Origin: Hemicordylus capensis
Taxonomy: Eukaryota; Chordata; Lepidosauria; Squamata; Cordylidae
Direction: 5' to 3'
Assembly (NCBI RefSeq): GCF_027244095.1
Contig: NC_069662.1
Coordinates: forward strand, 149,004,294 to 149,068,293
Length of the DNA stretch: 64,000 nt
Every line of letters begins with the position of its first letter. Position 1 is the first letter of the stretch. Both the position numbers and the translations under genes were made by a program. The notes under the pieces were generated by a model that made no database searches, had not been told where the DNA came from, and was given only the letters and a program-made list of their open reading frames with translations. Of the stretch, positions 31,720-43,659 are shown piece by piece.

Positions 31720-32900
31720 CCGGCTGGAAGGAGAGTGGCGCGCCTGGCCCTTTAAGAGTCGATGGCTCTTTCCTTTTTTTTTTTTTTTTTAAAGGTGTAA
31801 ATGGCTCACTTAACACGTTGGCAGGTAAGTTACAAAAATTCTTCTGTTCAAGCGATTCTCCAGCCAGATGCCCATTTTCACCTTCCGGACAATGGCTTTT
31901 TCTGCTGCTGGTACAGCCGAACGCTTTTGTTTATAATAATAAATAAATTATCATCCAGCAAATTTTGTGTCCCGTTTTATATATATTGCATTTTAAAAAT
32001 TATTTCTGGGGGAAGTAGACTGAAGTATTTCGGATGGGGGCTTCCTCAGGTGCTTGCTTTTAATTGCAGATACGTTTCCGGTGTCAACTGGGGCAAAATT
32101 TCGCAACCCTATGCGGTATACCATGTATTTCAGGCACTATTTTCGAATTATTACTGGGGTTATGGTCTTCTAGTTCAAATGGGGAAGCTAGGCGATTAGA
32201 ATAATTGAGGACTTCTGCTAATAGCTTTGCTATGCGAGTTTCATTGTTATGTGCAGTAGATGTAATTTTTGCAGCCTTCCCTTGCAGAGGACTTACCAGA
32301 TGCTGTTTCTGTCTCTTCTTCCAAATTCCTCTCCCCAAACCACCTTTTTCATGAAGACTTTGGCACAATCCCCTAGTCCTAATCTCTCCTACTGAAGCGT
32401 ATGTCAGTGAATGCATATTCCTTTACCCTAACCTCCACCCTCCTCTTCCTCTATTGCCTCCTCTGTGTCACATTTTAGGGGTCTCTTTGGGGCAGAGACC
32501 TCACTTTTTGTTCCTTCTCTGTAAAGCACTGTCAGGTTCATATATTTTTCTTTACATTTCCCTCCATGTTCACGTCGACAGTATCCCACAGGGGACAAAT
32601 ATTTCATGCACTCCCATGAAAAACACAGTAGATGGAAGTGAGTCCCTCCCATTTACTTTGATTGAACTTTCTTATGAGACGATGTTTCCCAAACATTTTG
32701 AACTCAAGACCCACCCCTCCTAAACTTGCACTATATTTTCCCATGTGCCAATAATCACCCGTCTGATTGGCTGATGAGCATGCAGAGATCTTGTTGTGTA
32801 TTCATGTGCATCCCACCCCATCCCTCTCCCCACAGCACATTCAGAACAAGGGCTGGAGGGAATTTTTTTATTATTATGATGATGGAGATTTTTGTATTTT
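31720..32900. other. Stretch with no recognised gene
   Basis: Upstream flank of FZD8. It holds a T-tract (about 31773-31790) and AT-rich DNA. No repeat family or coding region recognised. Confidence 0.4.
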
Positions 32901-32904
32901 TAGG

Positions 32905-33115
32905 CTGCTTTTCTTACAGAACCTAAGGCAGCTTCTGACAGTTAATTAAAACACGATTATTCATATATTGATTTTCTCAAGAGAAGTTCTGCAAGCAGTT
33001 TACATAGAAAAAGAACAACAGTATGAAAATGGTGCTTTGCCCCCAGAGGGCTCACAATCTAAAAAGAAACACAAAGTAAACACTGACTGTAGGGATGCTG
33101 GGCTGGGGTTGACAG
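32905..33115. repeat. Unclassified repeat 'X', copy 2
   Basis: 'gcagtttacatagaaaaaga' and 'agagggctcacaatctaaaa' then agaaacac, as in the other X copies, followed by 'ggatgctgggctggggttg'. Confidence 0.5.
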
Positions 33116-33199
33116 AATGAGCAACAGTTAAACAGTTAAAGCGGTATATAATTTTGTTGTTGTTGTTGTTAAACACCTTTAAAACAACAAGAAAATATG

Positions 33200-33640
33200 C
33201 AGGCTGAAAAGAGAAGCACAAGACCAGGGTAAAAAAAAGAGACCAGCACAGTCTTCTCAGGGCCCAAAAGCTTGGATAAAGAAAGCAGCTATGAAGGGAG
33301 GGAGTGTGCCTCCACAAGGATGAGGTTTTACGGCCTGGGGGCAACCACTGAGAAGGCCCTGTCCTGTGTGCATGGCAATGGGGCTTCAGCTGGTGTCGGC
33401 AAGTAGAGCTCCTTCCGCCACCAGATCTTGTAAGCTGGATAGAAAGGAGTTATTAAAATGATGTCAGCAAGAGTGATCCCCTTACCTTCTCCGCAGGTGA
33501 ACTTTAGATTGGACAGCTGCTCTATCCACACAGGTGGGCAGGGACATAGCAGGAGGATGAGGAGGTGATAATGGGCCTTCCTGGCTGCTCCAGGTGTTGA
33601 CCCCAATGAACTAAGGTTCAATTGCTTCCTCCAGTTGCTG
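33200..33640 (-). mobile_element. LINE 3' fragment, L2-like (weak)
   Basis: Minus-strand translation holds CTQDRAFSVVAPRP, the same string as the fragment at 18.4 kb, after a long unassigned stretch. Old and poorly kept. Confidence 0.4.
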
Positions 33641-33848
33641 AAAAGCTCCAGGATCAGAGAAAGTGACTCTTCCCATCACTGGTTCTCTTCCCATTCCACA
33701 TTTTGAGAGCCATGTAAGTCAACGCTGGTCTGGTTTTGTGCTGCTCTTCTACCTAGGAGACTTGAGCTCTTCTTCAGCTATAAATAAATATGAGGGGTTT
33801 AGCTCTCCAAGGCCGTGGGCAAAGTCTTTCCCTAGTCTTGCTACCCAG

Positions 33849-34143
33849 TAGCTGGTATTGTGGTAGCGAGCATGACTTTTCCCCTTAGCTAAGCAGGGTC
33901 TGCCCTGGTTGCATATGAATGGGAGACTAGAAGTGTGAGCACTGTAAGATATTCCCCTCGGGATGGATCCGTTCTGGGAAGAGCAGAAAGTTTCAAGTTC
34001 CTTCCCTGGCTTCTCCAAGATAGGGCTGAGAGAGATTCCTGCCTGCAACCTTGGAGAAGCCGCTGCCAGTCGGTGAAGACAATACTGAGCTAGATAGACC
34101 AGTGGTCTGACTCAGTATATGGCAGCTTCCTAAGTTCCTATGT
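33849..34143 (+). mobile_element. 5S rRNA/tRNA-Ala composite SINE (good copy)
   Basis: 'agctaagcagggtctgccct' then ggttgcatatgaatgggaga; later 'agatagggctgagagagatt' and 'ggcagcttcctaagttcc'. Nearly identical to the copy at 27.5 kb. Confidence 0.8.
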
Positions 34144-34640
34144 ATCTCCTTTAACCAGTGACTGAAACGTGAACTTTAAACCTTAAATGTTGCCATATGC
34201 AACATTATGGTACTTCTAGCACTGCTTGCTCTGTGAACAAGTAGGAAATAAGCACAGACTTTGCACAGATGTTGTGGGGTTTGTGGGAATAGGGTCAGCC
34301 AAATTAGTATACAACATATGCAGATACGCACATGTGAAATATATTCTACTTAACCATGAGGACCAGAAATATTACCCTTACAACTTAAATATTGCATTCC
34401 CTCATTTTACCAAGGAAGAGCTATGTATGAGTGCACATGAGTTCAGGACTGTGGAAATCTTGAACACAGAGTCAATATTTCTGGTTGTATGTCTGATCTG
34501 AACTGGCCTCCTGAAAACAGAGTCCAGGAGGAAAATACTTTAAAAATCTCCATCCCAAAGCCTTCAGCTCTTTCTTTATCTTGTTGACAGAGACCTGTGG
34601 TAAGATTGTAAAATAAATTAGGGCTGGACAGCGTATGCCT

Positions 34641-35172
34641 ATGAGGTCATTCACACAATCAAAAACTGTGTTCTACCCAGGGTTGGGAGCTGTGTGTGCT
34701 CCCAGTTTTCAGTTGTGTGGAAGCAAGGTAAGAGGAATACGAATACAATGAGTATTTATATACTGCTTTTCAACCAAAGTCCCCAAAGCAGTTTACATAC
34801 AGAAATTAATTAATTAATTAAATGGCTGCCTGTCCCCAAAGGGCTCATAGTCTACGAAACATATGAAAGACACCAACAACAGCCACTGGAGGGATGCTGT
34901 GCTGGGGTTGGATAGGGCCAGTTGCTCTCCCCCAGCTAAATAAAGAGAATCATCACTTTTAAAAGGTGCCTCTTTGCTCAGTTAGCAGGGGAAAACCTGG
35001 GTAGAAGTGTTTGTGTGGAAGCAAGGTAGGAGGAAAAGCTCCAACTTTGCTTCCACACAATCACTTCTACCCAGGTTTTCCTCTTACCTTGCTTCCACAC
35101 AACCAAAAACTGAAAGCACACACAACTCCCAAGCCTGGGTAGAACACAGCTTTTGATTGTGTGGATGACCTC
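34641..35172. mobile_element. Long-arm MITE interrupted by repeat X
   Basis: The arms are about 90 bp: gaggtcattcacacaatc through ggttgggagctgtgtgtg to ggaagcaaggtaagagg (34647-34738), paired with the right arm at about 35080-35172 (cctcttaccttgcttccac .. gattgtgtggatgacctc). A second inner pair (cctgggtagaagtg / cacttctacccagg) lies at 34996-35076. Repeat X copy 3 (34740-34990) sits inside. TAT flanks both ends, a possible 3-bp target duplication. Confidence 0.7.
34740..34990. repeat. Unclassified repeat 'X', copy 3 (nested)
   Basis: 'tatttatatactgcttttca' through 'ccccaaagggctcatagtct' to 'ggtgcctctttgctcagtta'. Lies inside the inverted-repeat element at 34641-35172, so it is younger than that element or was captured by it. 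Confidence 0.55.
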
Positions 35173-35344
35173 TATTACTAACAAACCCAGCATCAAGCAA
35201 GCAATAGAAATTTAATCTCAGGTAAAGGTGTTTGGGATTAGAGTATTGGAAACTGAGAGATGAAGTTGGGATTGAGTGGGTTGTCGTTCCCCCCTCCCCC
35301 ACAAAAGGGAGGTGGGTAGGGAGAAATCATTTAGCAAAATGTAC

Positions 35345-35840
35345 AGGAGAGAGAATAGAATGTTATCGTTGGAAGGGACCTTTGAGGTCATCTAGTCCAG
35401 CCCCCTGCTCAGGGCAGGAAACTGGTGCAGAATCCCTGGAAGATGCCTGTCCCTCTTCTAAACACCTGCAGCAAAGGAAAGCCCACTACTGTACTGCTTG
35501 AGGCCGGCTGTTCCATTGCCAAACAGCTCTTACGGTTAGGAAAATTCTTCCTACTATCTAGTCTAAATCCCTTTCCTTATAACTTCAGCCCATTAATTCT
35601 AGTCCTACCCTCAGGAGCAACAGAGAACAAGCCCCCACCCCTTCTAAGTGACAGCCCTTCAGATTTTCAAGACAGCTATAATCTCTCCCCTTATTATCTC
35701 TCCACGCTACACATAGCCAGCCGTTCCTCACAGATCTTGGTTTCCAGACCTCTCATCATCTTTTGTCGCCCTCTTCTGAACCTGTTCCTATCAACCTATC
35801 AACATTCTCAAAATGCGGGGTCCAGAACCGGACACAGATG
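35345..35840 (-). mobile_element. CR1 3' end
   Basis: Plus strand shows the familiar reverse CR1 tail 'cgttggaagggacctttgag' then gtcatctagtccagccccct, followed by the antisense C-terminal region (ccattgccaaacagctctta; ttcttcctactatctagtct; gccctcttctgaacctgttc). Moderately diverged. Confidence 0.75.
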
Positions 35841-36559
35841 GATTTGCTACCTACCCCCCCCCACCCACCCAGCAGGGCTTATGAATTTATAAAGCTGCCT
35901 GATACCAAGTTATGCTAAGCACCCATAGAAGAGCAGTTTGGATGAACCACCCTACCTACACACCCCCACCCCCAGCAGGCCCACCTCTGCCTCCTCCTGG
36001 TTGTAGGAAGACGTACTTAATCTGCGTAGTCCTTAATCCATCCTTCCCAGATTCAGGCACATTCTTTCAGTGATGTCTATTCCCTCCTTCATGTCATCAA
36101 GAGATGGTCAGCCCAGCGGTGTAATATGCATTGTAATATGCATTGAGAACTGGTCTTAAGTTCCATTCCAAGTCAGTTGCCCTTGGTTAACTGGGCAAAG
36201 AGGCATCTTTTAAAGCAATGGCCCTTATGGGGGAAACCAAGTGTCCTTCAGCACAGTGTCTCTGTTTCCAGTGGCTGTTGCCGGTGTCCACCTTGTGTTT
36301 CTTTTTTGATAGTGAGCCCTTTGGGGACAGTGGGGTGGGTGGGAGGGATGTGACCATCTTATTTTCAATGCAAGCTGCTCTGAGCAAGGGTGTACCACCC
36401 CCCCCCAGCATTTGAGGAATTCACCCCTCATGTTACAAAACTCCCTCAAATGTTACCTTTTCAGCCTCAAAGTGATCTTCCCAAAGTGTTTTCCCTCTCC
36501 CCAACTGTTAAACAGTGTTTGCCAGCTTTTCCACAGTGTTTTTCCCATGTCAAAAAGGG

Positions 36560-36632
36560 CTTTTTTGGCCCTCCAGATGTTGTTGAACTGCAACTGGAGG
36601 GCCATGTTTGCCCAGGCCTGCCCTAAAAAACA
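36560..36632. mobile_element. Foldback MITE remnant
   Basis: Short palindrome: 'ggccctccagatgttgttga' pairs with 'caactggagggcc'. Same arm motif as the foldback family (tgttgtt.aactacaac). Confidence 0.45.
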
Positions 36633-36875
36633 TTTGCCTCCCCATCCCCAAAAGCGTCTTTATCCCCCCAAAAAACATTTGAGAAATTGCTCCTCAAACA
36701 ACCTTTCCTTCTGTCTGCACCCCTGGTTTTGAGAACTCTGAAAAACAGTATATATAAAATTAATAAAATATAACAAAACAATAATATAATTAACTAGCTT
36801 TTGGTACCTGGCCTTGCTTGGGCTTATGGTGCTAGTTTCTCTTTGTTCTTGCATCCATATCTGTTTTGTGGATAT

Positions 36876-37097
36876 AAAGGTAAAGTGTGCCCTCAAGTCG
36901 ATTTCGACTCCTGGTGCCCACAGAGCCCTGTGGTTTTCTTTGGTAGAATACAGGAGGGGTTTACCATTGCCTCCTCCTGCACAGTATGAGATGATGCCTT
37001 TCAGCATCTTCCTATATCGCTGCTGCCCTATATTGTACCAGCGGGGATTTGAACTGGCAACCTGCTTGTTAGTCAAGCATTTCCGTTGCTCCATTGT
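36876..37097 (-). mobile_element. Sauria-type SINE
   Basis: Minus-strand copy; plus strand reads aaggtaaagtgtgccctcaa through the tail and body, ending at the head region 'gttagtcaagcatttccg' then ttgctccattg. The internal hairpin block is missing. Confidence 0.75.
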
Positions 37098-37420
37098 ATA
37101 TCTATCTGTCTGAGCGAGGTAGTTCTTGGGGTTCCAGGGTACCTTGTGTTACTCGTAGGGTCCTAGGCAGAGGCATAACTATAATAGGGCAAGGGGAGAC
37201 AGTTGTCAGGGCCCCCCAGAGGCAAGTCACATGACTGATTCCCCAGCTGCGCGGGTTTCCTTCAGTTGTATTCATCCTCCGAAACTGATGTGAGTGTTAA
37301 GACTTGGAGCTACCAGAACAGCATGTCTTTCTCTAGTACCATTAAATGACTTGCATCATCCACAATTTACAAAACCTTTAAAAAAATAGTTTAGGATGAT
37401 GTTCTATTGTGGCACATAGG

Positions 37421-37423
<3 letters not shown>

Positions 37424-37453
<30 letters not shown>
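37424..37453. repeat. (CA)n microsatellite
   Basis: About 15 CA units. Confidence 0.85.
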
Positions 37454-37454
<1 letters not shown>

Positions 37455-37559
37455 ATGCTTTTTGTTACCACTATTCAGCCTCATTTAAGATTTCTTTATT
37501 TCATGAGCTGAGCTTCAGTGGGGGGGCGGGGTGCATTTAAAAATCTTCTCTCTCGGCCC

Positions 37560-37698
37560 ACTCCAACCTTGCTACGCCAACGCCCCGGTCCTAGGAAGTC
37601 ACTTTGCCAAGTTTGGTCCCGAAAGGGTGTGGAATGTATAGAGGGAGCGGACAATTATAGATCGACTAAGAAAGTTCCCGAGCGGTGAAGCTGAAGAA

Positions 37699-37732
<34 letters not shown>

Positions 37733-38420
37733 CCACCTGTTGCTGCGTTCTTCCCTCCCGGAGTCCGGCGCTTCTCTTTCCATCCCAAACCACCTTAAGC
37801 GCGCAGGACGAGGAGGGCGGGAGCAGAGGCGGAGAAAGGGGCCGGCAGCCTGGCAGGTTCATTTGCGCCTGTTAGGCCGTCCCAGGGGGTTGTCTTCCTT
37901 TTCCAATGGAGTGTTTATTTTTTAATTGATCTGCTGTTTCGTTTAGCGCTTGTATAGAGCTCACGCTGCGGCCGTAATTACTGCGAGCTCGGGAAGGAAG
38001 CCTTCCACTCAGCCAAGAGGGTGGCGAGGCGAGAGGGAGCGGGGACGGGGGGCGGGGGCGCCTTGCTCGGGAGGGGGGCTGGGGGGATTGCCAGGCTTGC
38101 ATTCGGGGCGGGGGGCGCGGGAAAGACAGCGGCGGAAGGCTCCGGGAAGGCGGAGGGGAAGTCTCCCAAGGCGGCTGATGATCCTCTCCCGGCCTTTGAG
38201 CAGGACGCGGATGGAGAGAGCCACGTGGCACAAAGTTACCCACAGAGAGCCGGCCTGCAAGTCCTGCTCGCCGCGCGTTGTTGGGGGCCTCCCTCGCTCG
38301 GGCTCCTGCTTAAGGCTGAGGCGGCGAGTCGCAATCCTATTTGCTAGAGCGCAAGCCCCCTCAGAGCTCCGTGCCTGAGGATGGAATGGAAACACGCGTT
38401 GGAGCGACCTGACAGATGAG
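37560..38420. promoter_or_regulatory. Second CpG-rich block about 6 kb upstream of FZD8
   Basis: CpG-dense, GC-rich, largely repeat-free sequence apart from (CT)n/(AT)n at 37699-37729. It contains 'gcggccgtaattactgcgag', a TAATTA homeodomain-type core amid CpG. No convincing coding exon: open frames on both strands are low-complexity. Could be a promoter of an unannotated (perhaps non-coding) transcript or a distal FZD8 regulatory island. Confidence 0.5.
37699..37729. repeat. (CT)n and (AT)n microsatellite
   Basis: About twelve CT units followed by five AT units, inside the CpG-rich block. Confidence 0.8.
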
Positions 38421-38429
38421 CTGCTTACA

Positions 38430-39370
38430 CCGCTTCAAAAGGAGGAGAAGAACACGAACTTTTTAGTGCTCGAGTGAACAGGTTTCCTCGTGAAAGCATC
38501 CCCGTTTCCCATTCTCCCATCGCTGCCAATCCGATTTGAGGCTGCAGTCCTTTGCCTGCTCATTTGGGGGTGGGATGCGGGGTGGGGGAAGAGCTATCTA
38601 ATTGCGTTCAGTGAGTGAGGCTTACTCCCAAGTGGTTAGGATGGGGCTGGAGCCTGGAGGGCAACACACTCTGCATATCTGCATGCAAGACCCATGGAGC
38701 GAAGGAGGGCTTCCTTGGGAATAAGCACACCGAGGGCCGAGCTGAAGCAAAGCAAGAATGGTGCGCAGGCATGGAAGACTCTTCGCTTCAGCGCAGAGAA
38801 TACAGTGGTCGCATACACGGGATTTCTGAAACGCCCAAACTATCAGCGCAGCGAGAACCTCATGAGGGGACTGGATTTGGTTTGCCTTTAGCAGCACACA
38901 ATGCTCAAGAAAGGAGAAATAGGTGACTTTTCAACCGTTTTGCCCTAAGCGCCGTGACTTAGAAGCAAGAAGTCCCTTTGTGCTTAAACTTCCAAGCAAG
39001 GGTGCTCTGAGTTGGGCAAGTTGAAGCTATTTTTAAACGTTGCTCTTTTTGAATAATAAACCAGTCGTTTGAGTTAACTCCTCCCTTGAAACCAGTAGAA
39101 CTTAATAGTGTGAGCATTTGCCCTGGGTCCCCTCTAGGCAATCTTCTCGACTACTTTTCTCCTTTTTGCTTACGGGCTACCCAGACCGTGGCACCTTCTT
39201 CGTGCCCTGCGTTTGGATGGCTGTGCTCTCTTCCCTGAAGGCTGCTGATGTGCAGCCCGTGGTTGTGAGGCCATTGGTTGAAGCCCAGGTGCCATAGGAA
39301 CACGAGAGGCTGCCTTATACCTTGCCAGATGACCATGGGTCCACCTGGGTCACTATTTCATGGGGATCTG
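38430..39370. other. Stretch with no recognised gene
   Basis: Flank of the CpG block. Open frames near 38.6-38.9 kb on both strands overlap each other and show no family features. No repeat recognised. Confidence 0.4.
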
Positions 39371-39377
39371 GTGGGAA

Positions 39378-39625
39378 ACGGATATGAATATGACCTATAT
39401 TTATATACCGCTTTTCAACAAAAGTCCCCAAAGAGGTTTATATAGATATAAGTAAGTAGGTTTGTATGGTTCCCTGTCCCCAAAGGGCTCACAATCTAAA
39501 AAGAAACACAAGATAGACACCAGCAACAGCCACTGGAGGGATGCTGTGCTGGGGATGGATAGGTCGATATTTCTGCTAAAGAAAGATAATCACCACTTTT
39601 AAAAGGTGCCTCTTTGCTCAGCAGG
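39378..39625. repeat. Unclassified repeat 'X', copy 4
   Basis: The clearest X copy: 'tatttatataccgcttttca', 'ccccaaagggctcacaatct', 'gccactggagggatgctgtg', 'ggtgcctctttgctcagcag'. The order matches copy 3. Confidence 0.55.
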
Positions 39626-39979
39626 GGACATCTGCCTCTCTCTTTCCCTCCCCCCACATACTCCACCCTATAAATGCAACATGTAGTAGCAATCCTGTGC
39701 ACAGATTCTTGGTCCTGGTGTGGGATGTGTGATCCATCGCGTTTCCTTCATGTGCTTTCCCACAGGACATTTAAAAATGTGCAGCCAGACACAACATGTG
39801 CAATTCTTTTTAAAGTTGCATTATGTTAGACAATGCAAACAGTGACTGATAGCCATGAGAAACGTAAAGGGAGTAACCGGGCTCCCCTCGAACCCAGACC
39901 CTGAGCAAAAGTACCCATTTCTCCTCTCCATCTGAAAGACGTTTCCTGCAGACTCCTCTGCTACTCCCTGCAGTTTTCA

Positions 39980-40450
39980 CCAATTGTGGGGGGGGGGGGG
40001 GTGGAGCTCTCATGCCACTCCGGGTGGAGCTGCCTTATCCAACCTAGCCATGCCCCTGCATCTGACATGCGACACAGGGGAGGTGGCCACATGTGGAAAT
40101 GGTGCCCCACAGCTCCATTCGCAAGGTGCTTCAGCCAGTGCTGGGTCTCCAGTCCAGTGGTGCACCGAGGTCATTTGGGTGCCTGCATCGCCCCTGCCGC
40201 ATGGCCTCCCCTGCCACTGCTGCTGTGAGCCTCCCTGCCTCCACGAATCCCACTGCCGCTGCTGCTGCCACTGCTACAAGACCAAACTGCCGATCTTTGC
40301 AAGTATTTTAGCTGCCACGTGAACCTGAGCAGGCCTCCCCCCTCCATGGCAGCAGCGGGTAGAGTGGGAGTGGCCGCTGGGCTGCCCGTCCGCCTCCGTG
40401 ACCCTTGAGCGGATGGTCAGCCCCCCGCTAGGCCTTGGAGGTCATGGGCA
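39980..40450. repeat. GC-rich region with G-tract, possibly an old DNA element
   Basis: A G-run at about 39987-40000, then 'catctgacatgcgacacag', resembling the 'gcgtctgacatcagacacg' block of the nested element at 17.0-17.2 kb. Trinucleotide-rich (ctgctgc) afterwards. Not firmly classified. Confidence 0.3.
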
Positions 40451-41340
40451 GGGTTTAAGAGCGCCTCTGTTCCAGTCTGGCTGGGGAGGAATGCCTTTCC
40501 CTGCCTCAAAAGGCAGAGAGACGCAGCGAGAGGCTGGGAAGCCAGCGCTGGGTGAAAATGGAGCCACGTGGTCAAGCGGCGGTGTGAATGTTGTGAGTCT
40601 ATTGTGTGACTCTCTGTGTGTGTGTGCACATATAAGGATCAGCAGATTAACAGATCAAATGCACAACTTCTTCTGGAGAGTTCACACATGCAGTTGTTTT
40701 AATGTTATTTTGGGGGGAGTGGGGTTACACCCCCACATGAAGAGCTTAAATGTGTTCAATTCCTTCCTCCCCAGAAACAGGACGGTGTGAAATAGCTGGT
40801 GAGAAAACTAAAGAGTTTTAGACACCTTTCCCTCTCAGAAGCAGAAGAGGTTGGGACTGTCTTGAGGAAGTATTCTGCAAGCGGAGAAATGTCCCCCTCT
40901 TTTTGTTCACACCCTCCTTCCCTGCCTTGCCACTCAGTTCCATTAACACTGCCCACCCAATTGTCTGTTAGGTGCCTCTGAGTCCACAAACATTCCACTC
41001 CATTGAGTTACATTGGTTCAGTTTGGGGTTGTGTATGTGTGTTTTGCTCTCTTGGGGTTTTTTCTTTCAGATGTTTGTGAAACAACTGACATATCTGTTG
41101 GTACCTCTTTCTCACCTGCAGGTGCTCTGGTTATGTGTCCATAAGGATAATATTTCCAGCTGTTTTGCAAATAGATACAAGATAATTCTAGCATAGTTAT
41201 GCCAATAAAAAGAAGAACCCGAGCTAAGTCCAATTTAGAGATGGAAAATTGAGACTAAGGACATTTCCACACTACAGACTTTTTCAGAAGTTATTTCTCC
41301 TCATGGCCCCATGGGAAATGCAGTTCTGAAAGAGGGTGGA
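40451..41340. other. Stretch with no recognised gene
   Basis: Non-coding; contains a short (TG)n at 40615-40626. No repeat family recognised. Confidence 0.4.
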
Positions 41341-41342
41341 CT

Positions 41343-41596
41343 CACCTTAAGTGGCGCAGCGGGGAAATAACTTGAATAGCAAGCCAGAGGTTGCCGGTTT
41401 GAATTCCCGCTGGTATGTTTCCCAGACTATGGGAAACACCTATATCAGGCAGCAGTGAAATAGAAAGATGCTGAAAGGCATCATCTCATACTGTGTGGGA
41501 GGAGGCAATGATAAACCCCTCCTGTATTCTACCAAAGACAACCACGGGGCTCTGTGGGCACCAGGAGTCAAAATCAACTTGACGGCACACTTTAAG
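41343..41596 (+). mobile_element. Sauria-type SINE, full length
   Basis: Sense copy: head caccttaagtggcgcagcgg, B-box-like 'ggtttgaattcccgctgg', hairpin gtttcccagactatgggaaa, tail 'cttgacggcacacttta'. Confidence 0.8.
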
Positions 41597-41599
41597 AGG

Positions 41600-42450
41600 G
41601 GGGACTAGTGACGTATAACGGATAACGGCACCTCCAAAATTGCAATTCTCAGGATTCCTTGGGGGACCTCATGACAGATAACATGGAAGAAAATGAATGT
41701 ATGTTTGTACAATAGTTATAACCAGAGTGATGGGAGAATTGGGCTGACACTTATAAAGGGTTAATGCTGCCTCTGCCTCTGGGCCTTGGACTACTTCATA
41801 TTAGACTCAAAGACAAAGTAAAGATGACACATTTTATTTTGAAATTTTAATCTGGCATCCTTACTCATACCACATTCCTGACCTTCTGCTCCCTACGGCT
41901 TAAGAGTGTTATTTTAAAAAGCCCAGATAGTGGTGTCAGGTACTGCTGCTGAGCTAAGGTTGGGGTTGGGACCAGTTGGGATCTTATCTGAGTTGAATTC
42001 TGATAAGGGATAATTCTGCTATCAAAAATGGCCCAGACCTCTTTTTTCCACTATGGTAAAACCTGCATCAAGCTAGAATTTATTTTGCTGCAGTACAGTG
42101 GTTATTGCTTTCAGGTTGTCAGACTCAGAAGCCAAACAGATTCAGAACCACAGCAAATAAACATCTAGCCAATATAAATACCTTGTGCCCCCTTATGTAC
42201 ACAGAAATCATAAGACCTCTGTGGCATCAAGCACATATAATGTGCTTGATTATTGTAAACCACCCAGAGACATATGTTTTGGGCAGTATGTAAACATGTT
42301 AAAATAAAATAAAATGAATAAAATAATGCAATTCTTTAACCAGACAAAGCACTCTGTGTAACTAAAAAATCTGAAGCACATACTCTTGTACCAAATAAAG
42401 ATAGCCTAAAATCAATAACTGACCTCATCACTTGTTTGTCTTACTTTTTT
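41600..42450. other. Stretch with no recognised gene
   Basis: AT-rich non-coding DNA with an AATAAAAT-type tract near 42300. No family recognised. Confidence 0.4.
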
Positions 42451-42539
42451 TTTTTTTTTGGCCAACAAAGAAACTTCTGCATTAAAAAGAAGAAATCTGT
42501 ATTATTTAAGAGGCAGTATTCAATATGTTAAAATTAAAA

Positions 42540-42935
42540 ATAATGGATATGTATATCCTGCTTCCCCTCCCCCCCCATTATGGTACAAAGCTGCTGACAA
42601 GACTAAAAACCAAACAATATGTTGCACAAATAAAACAAAAAATAACCAATAATTATGATATAAAAGCATAAAACAGCAATTGTACAGCAGAGAATGACAC
42701 AAAAGCAGCATCCAGCAGCAATCCCCACTTCAAACCAAATCACCTACAAAGGAGCCATGTCTTCACAGTCAGCAGAAGGCAGTGGGGGCCAACTGGGCCT
42801 CCAGTGGCAGAGAGTTCCAGAGTGTCAGAGACACCACAGAAAAGGCCCTTCTTCTAAATAACACCTTACACACTTCACTAGGCAGTGGCACCCACAGCAG
42901 GGTCTCAGATGCAGAACAAGGTACAAAATGGCGTG
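42540..42935. repeat. Old interspersed repeat, probably LINE-derived
   Basis: 'gagccatgtcttcacagtca', 'gggcctccagtggcagagag' then ttccagag, and 'cacagaaaaggcccttcttc' resemble the antisense 3' region of L2-like elements (compare 18.4 kb: aagagccacgtctttac, gagaaggccctgtc). Confidence 0.45.
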
Positions 42936-43330
42936 CATATTAATTATATTTATATCGTATCTCAGGGTTTCCCAAATGTTCATATTGAGATACATTTAAA
43001 TTTAACAAAAAAATAAAAATAAAAATTGGGGGCATACTGCCACCTTAACACAAACACACTTTTTTTTTGGCTGCAGCTGCTAAGCTGCCAAACAATCTTT
43101 ATTTTTTAATTTCTACTCTGCTACAAAAGCGGGGAGCTTAAAGTGACAGGGTTTTAGAGAGGTTGTTGTTGCTTCTCCCCCTTCAGTTGATTCCAGTCAC
43201 CAGTCATTCTGTGTCTGCTCCCCACATTAGGAGCTGACTCACTCCCTTATGCACCAGGAGGAATAGGTCCTTCGTGGTGCATTATGGGGAAAGTCAGCTC
43301 CAAATGTGGGAAATTTAAACTTCCCACATT

Positions 43331-43653
43331 TGGAGGAGAGCTGGTCTTTAGGTAGCAAGCATGAATTATCCCCTTTGCTAAGCAGTGTCCACTCTGGTTT
43401 GTATTTGAATGGGAGACTACATGTGTGAGCACTGTAAGAGATTATCTTAAGGGGATGGGGCTGCTCTGGGAAGAGAATCTGCCTGCTTGCATGCAGAAGG
43501 TTCCAGGTTCCCTTCCTGGCATCTCCAAGATAGGGCTGAGAGAGACTCCTGCTGGCAACCTTGGAGAAGCTGCTGCCAGTCTGTGTAGGCAATACTGAGC
43601 AAGATGGACCAATGGCCTGACTCAGTACAAGGCAGCTTCCTATGTTCCTAAGT
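43331..43653 (+). mobile_element. 5S rRNA/tRNA-Ala composite SINE (complete)
   Basis: 'tttgctaagcagtgtccact' then ctggtttgtatttgaatggg, agac; 'ggggatggggctgctctggg' then 'gcttgcatgcagaaggttcc'; 'ccttcctggcatctccaaga'; ends 'aaggcagcttcctatgttcc'. A 'catttggag' block occurs on both sides and may be its target duplication. Confidence 0.8.
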
Positions 43654-43659
43654 AAACTT

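Larger units (their letters stand above)
28860..31720. promoter_or_regulatory. CpG island over FZD8 CDS and promoter
   Basis: Dense CpG and high GC throughout the coding region and the 0.9 kb upstream, falling away after about 31.72 kb. This is typical of developmental regulator genes in vertebrates and marks the FZD8 promoter side. Confidence 0.8.

Noticed and set aside
38615-38926. Possible small exon or gene downstream of the second CpG block
   Set aside because: Open frames on both strands overlap, lack splice context and have no recognisable domain.
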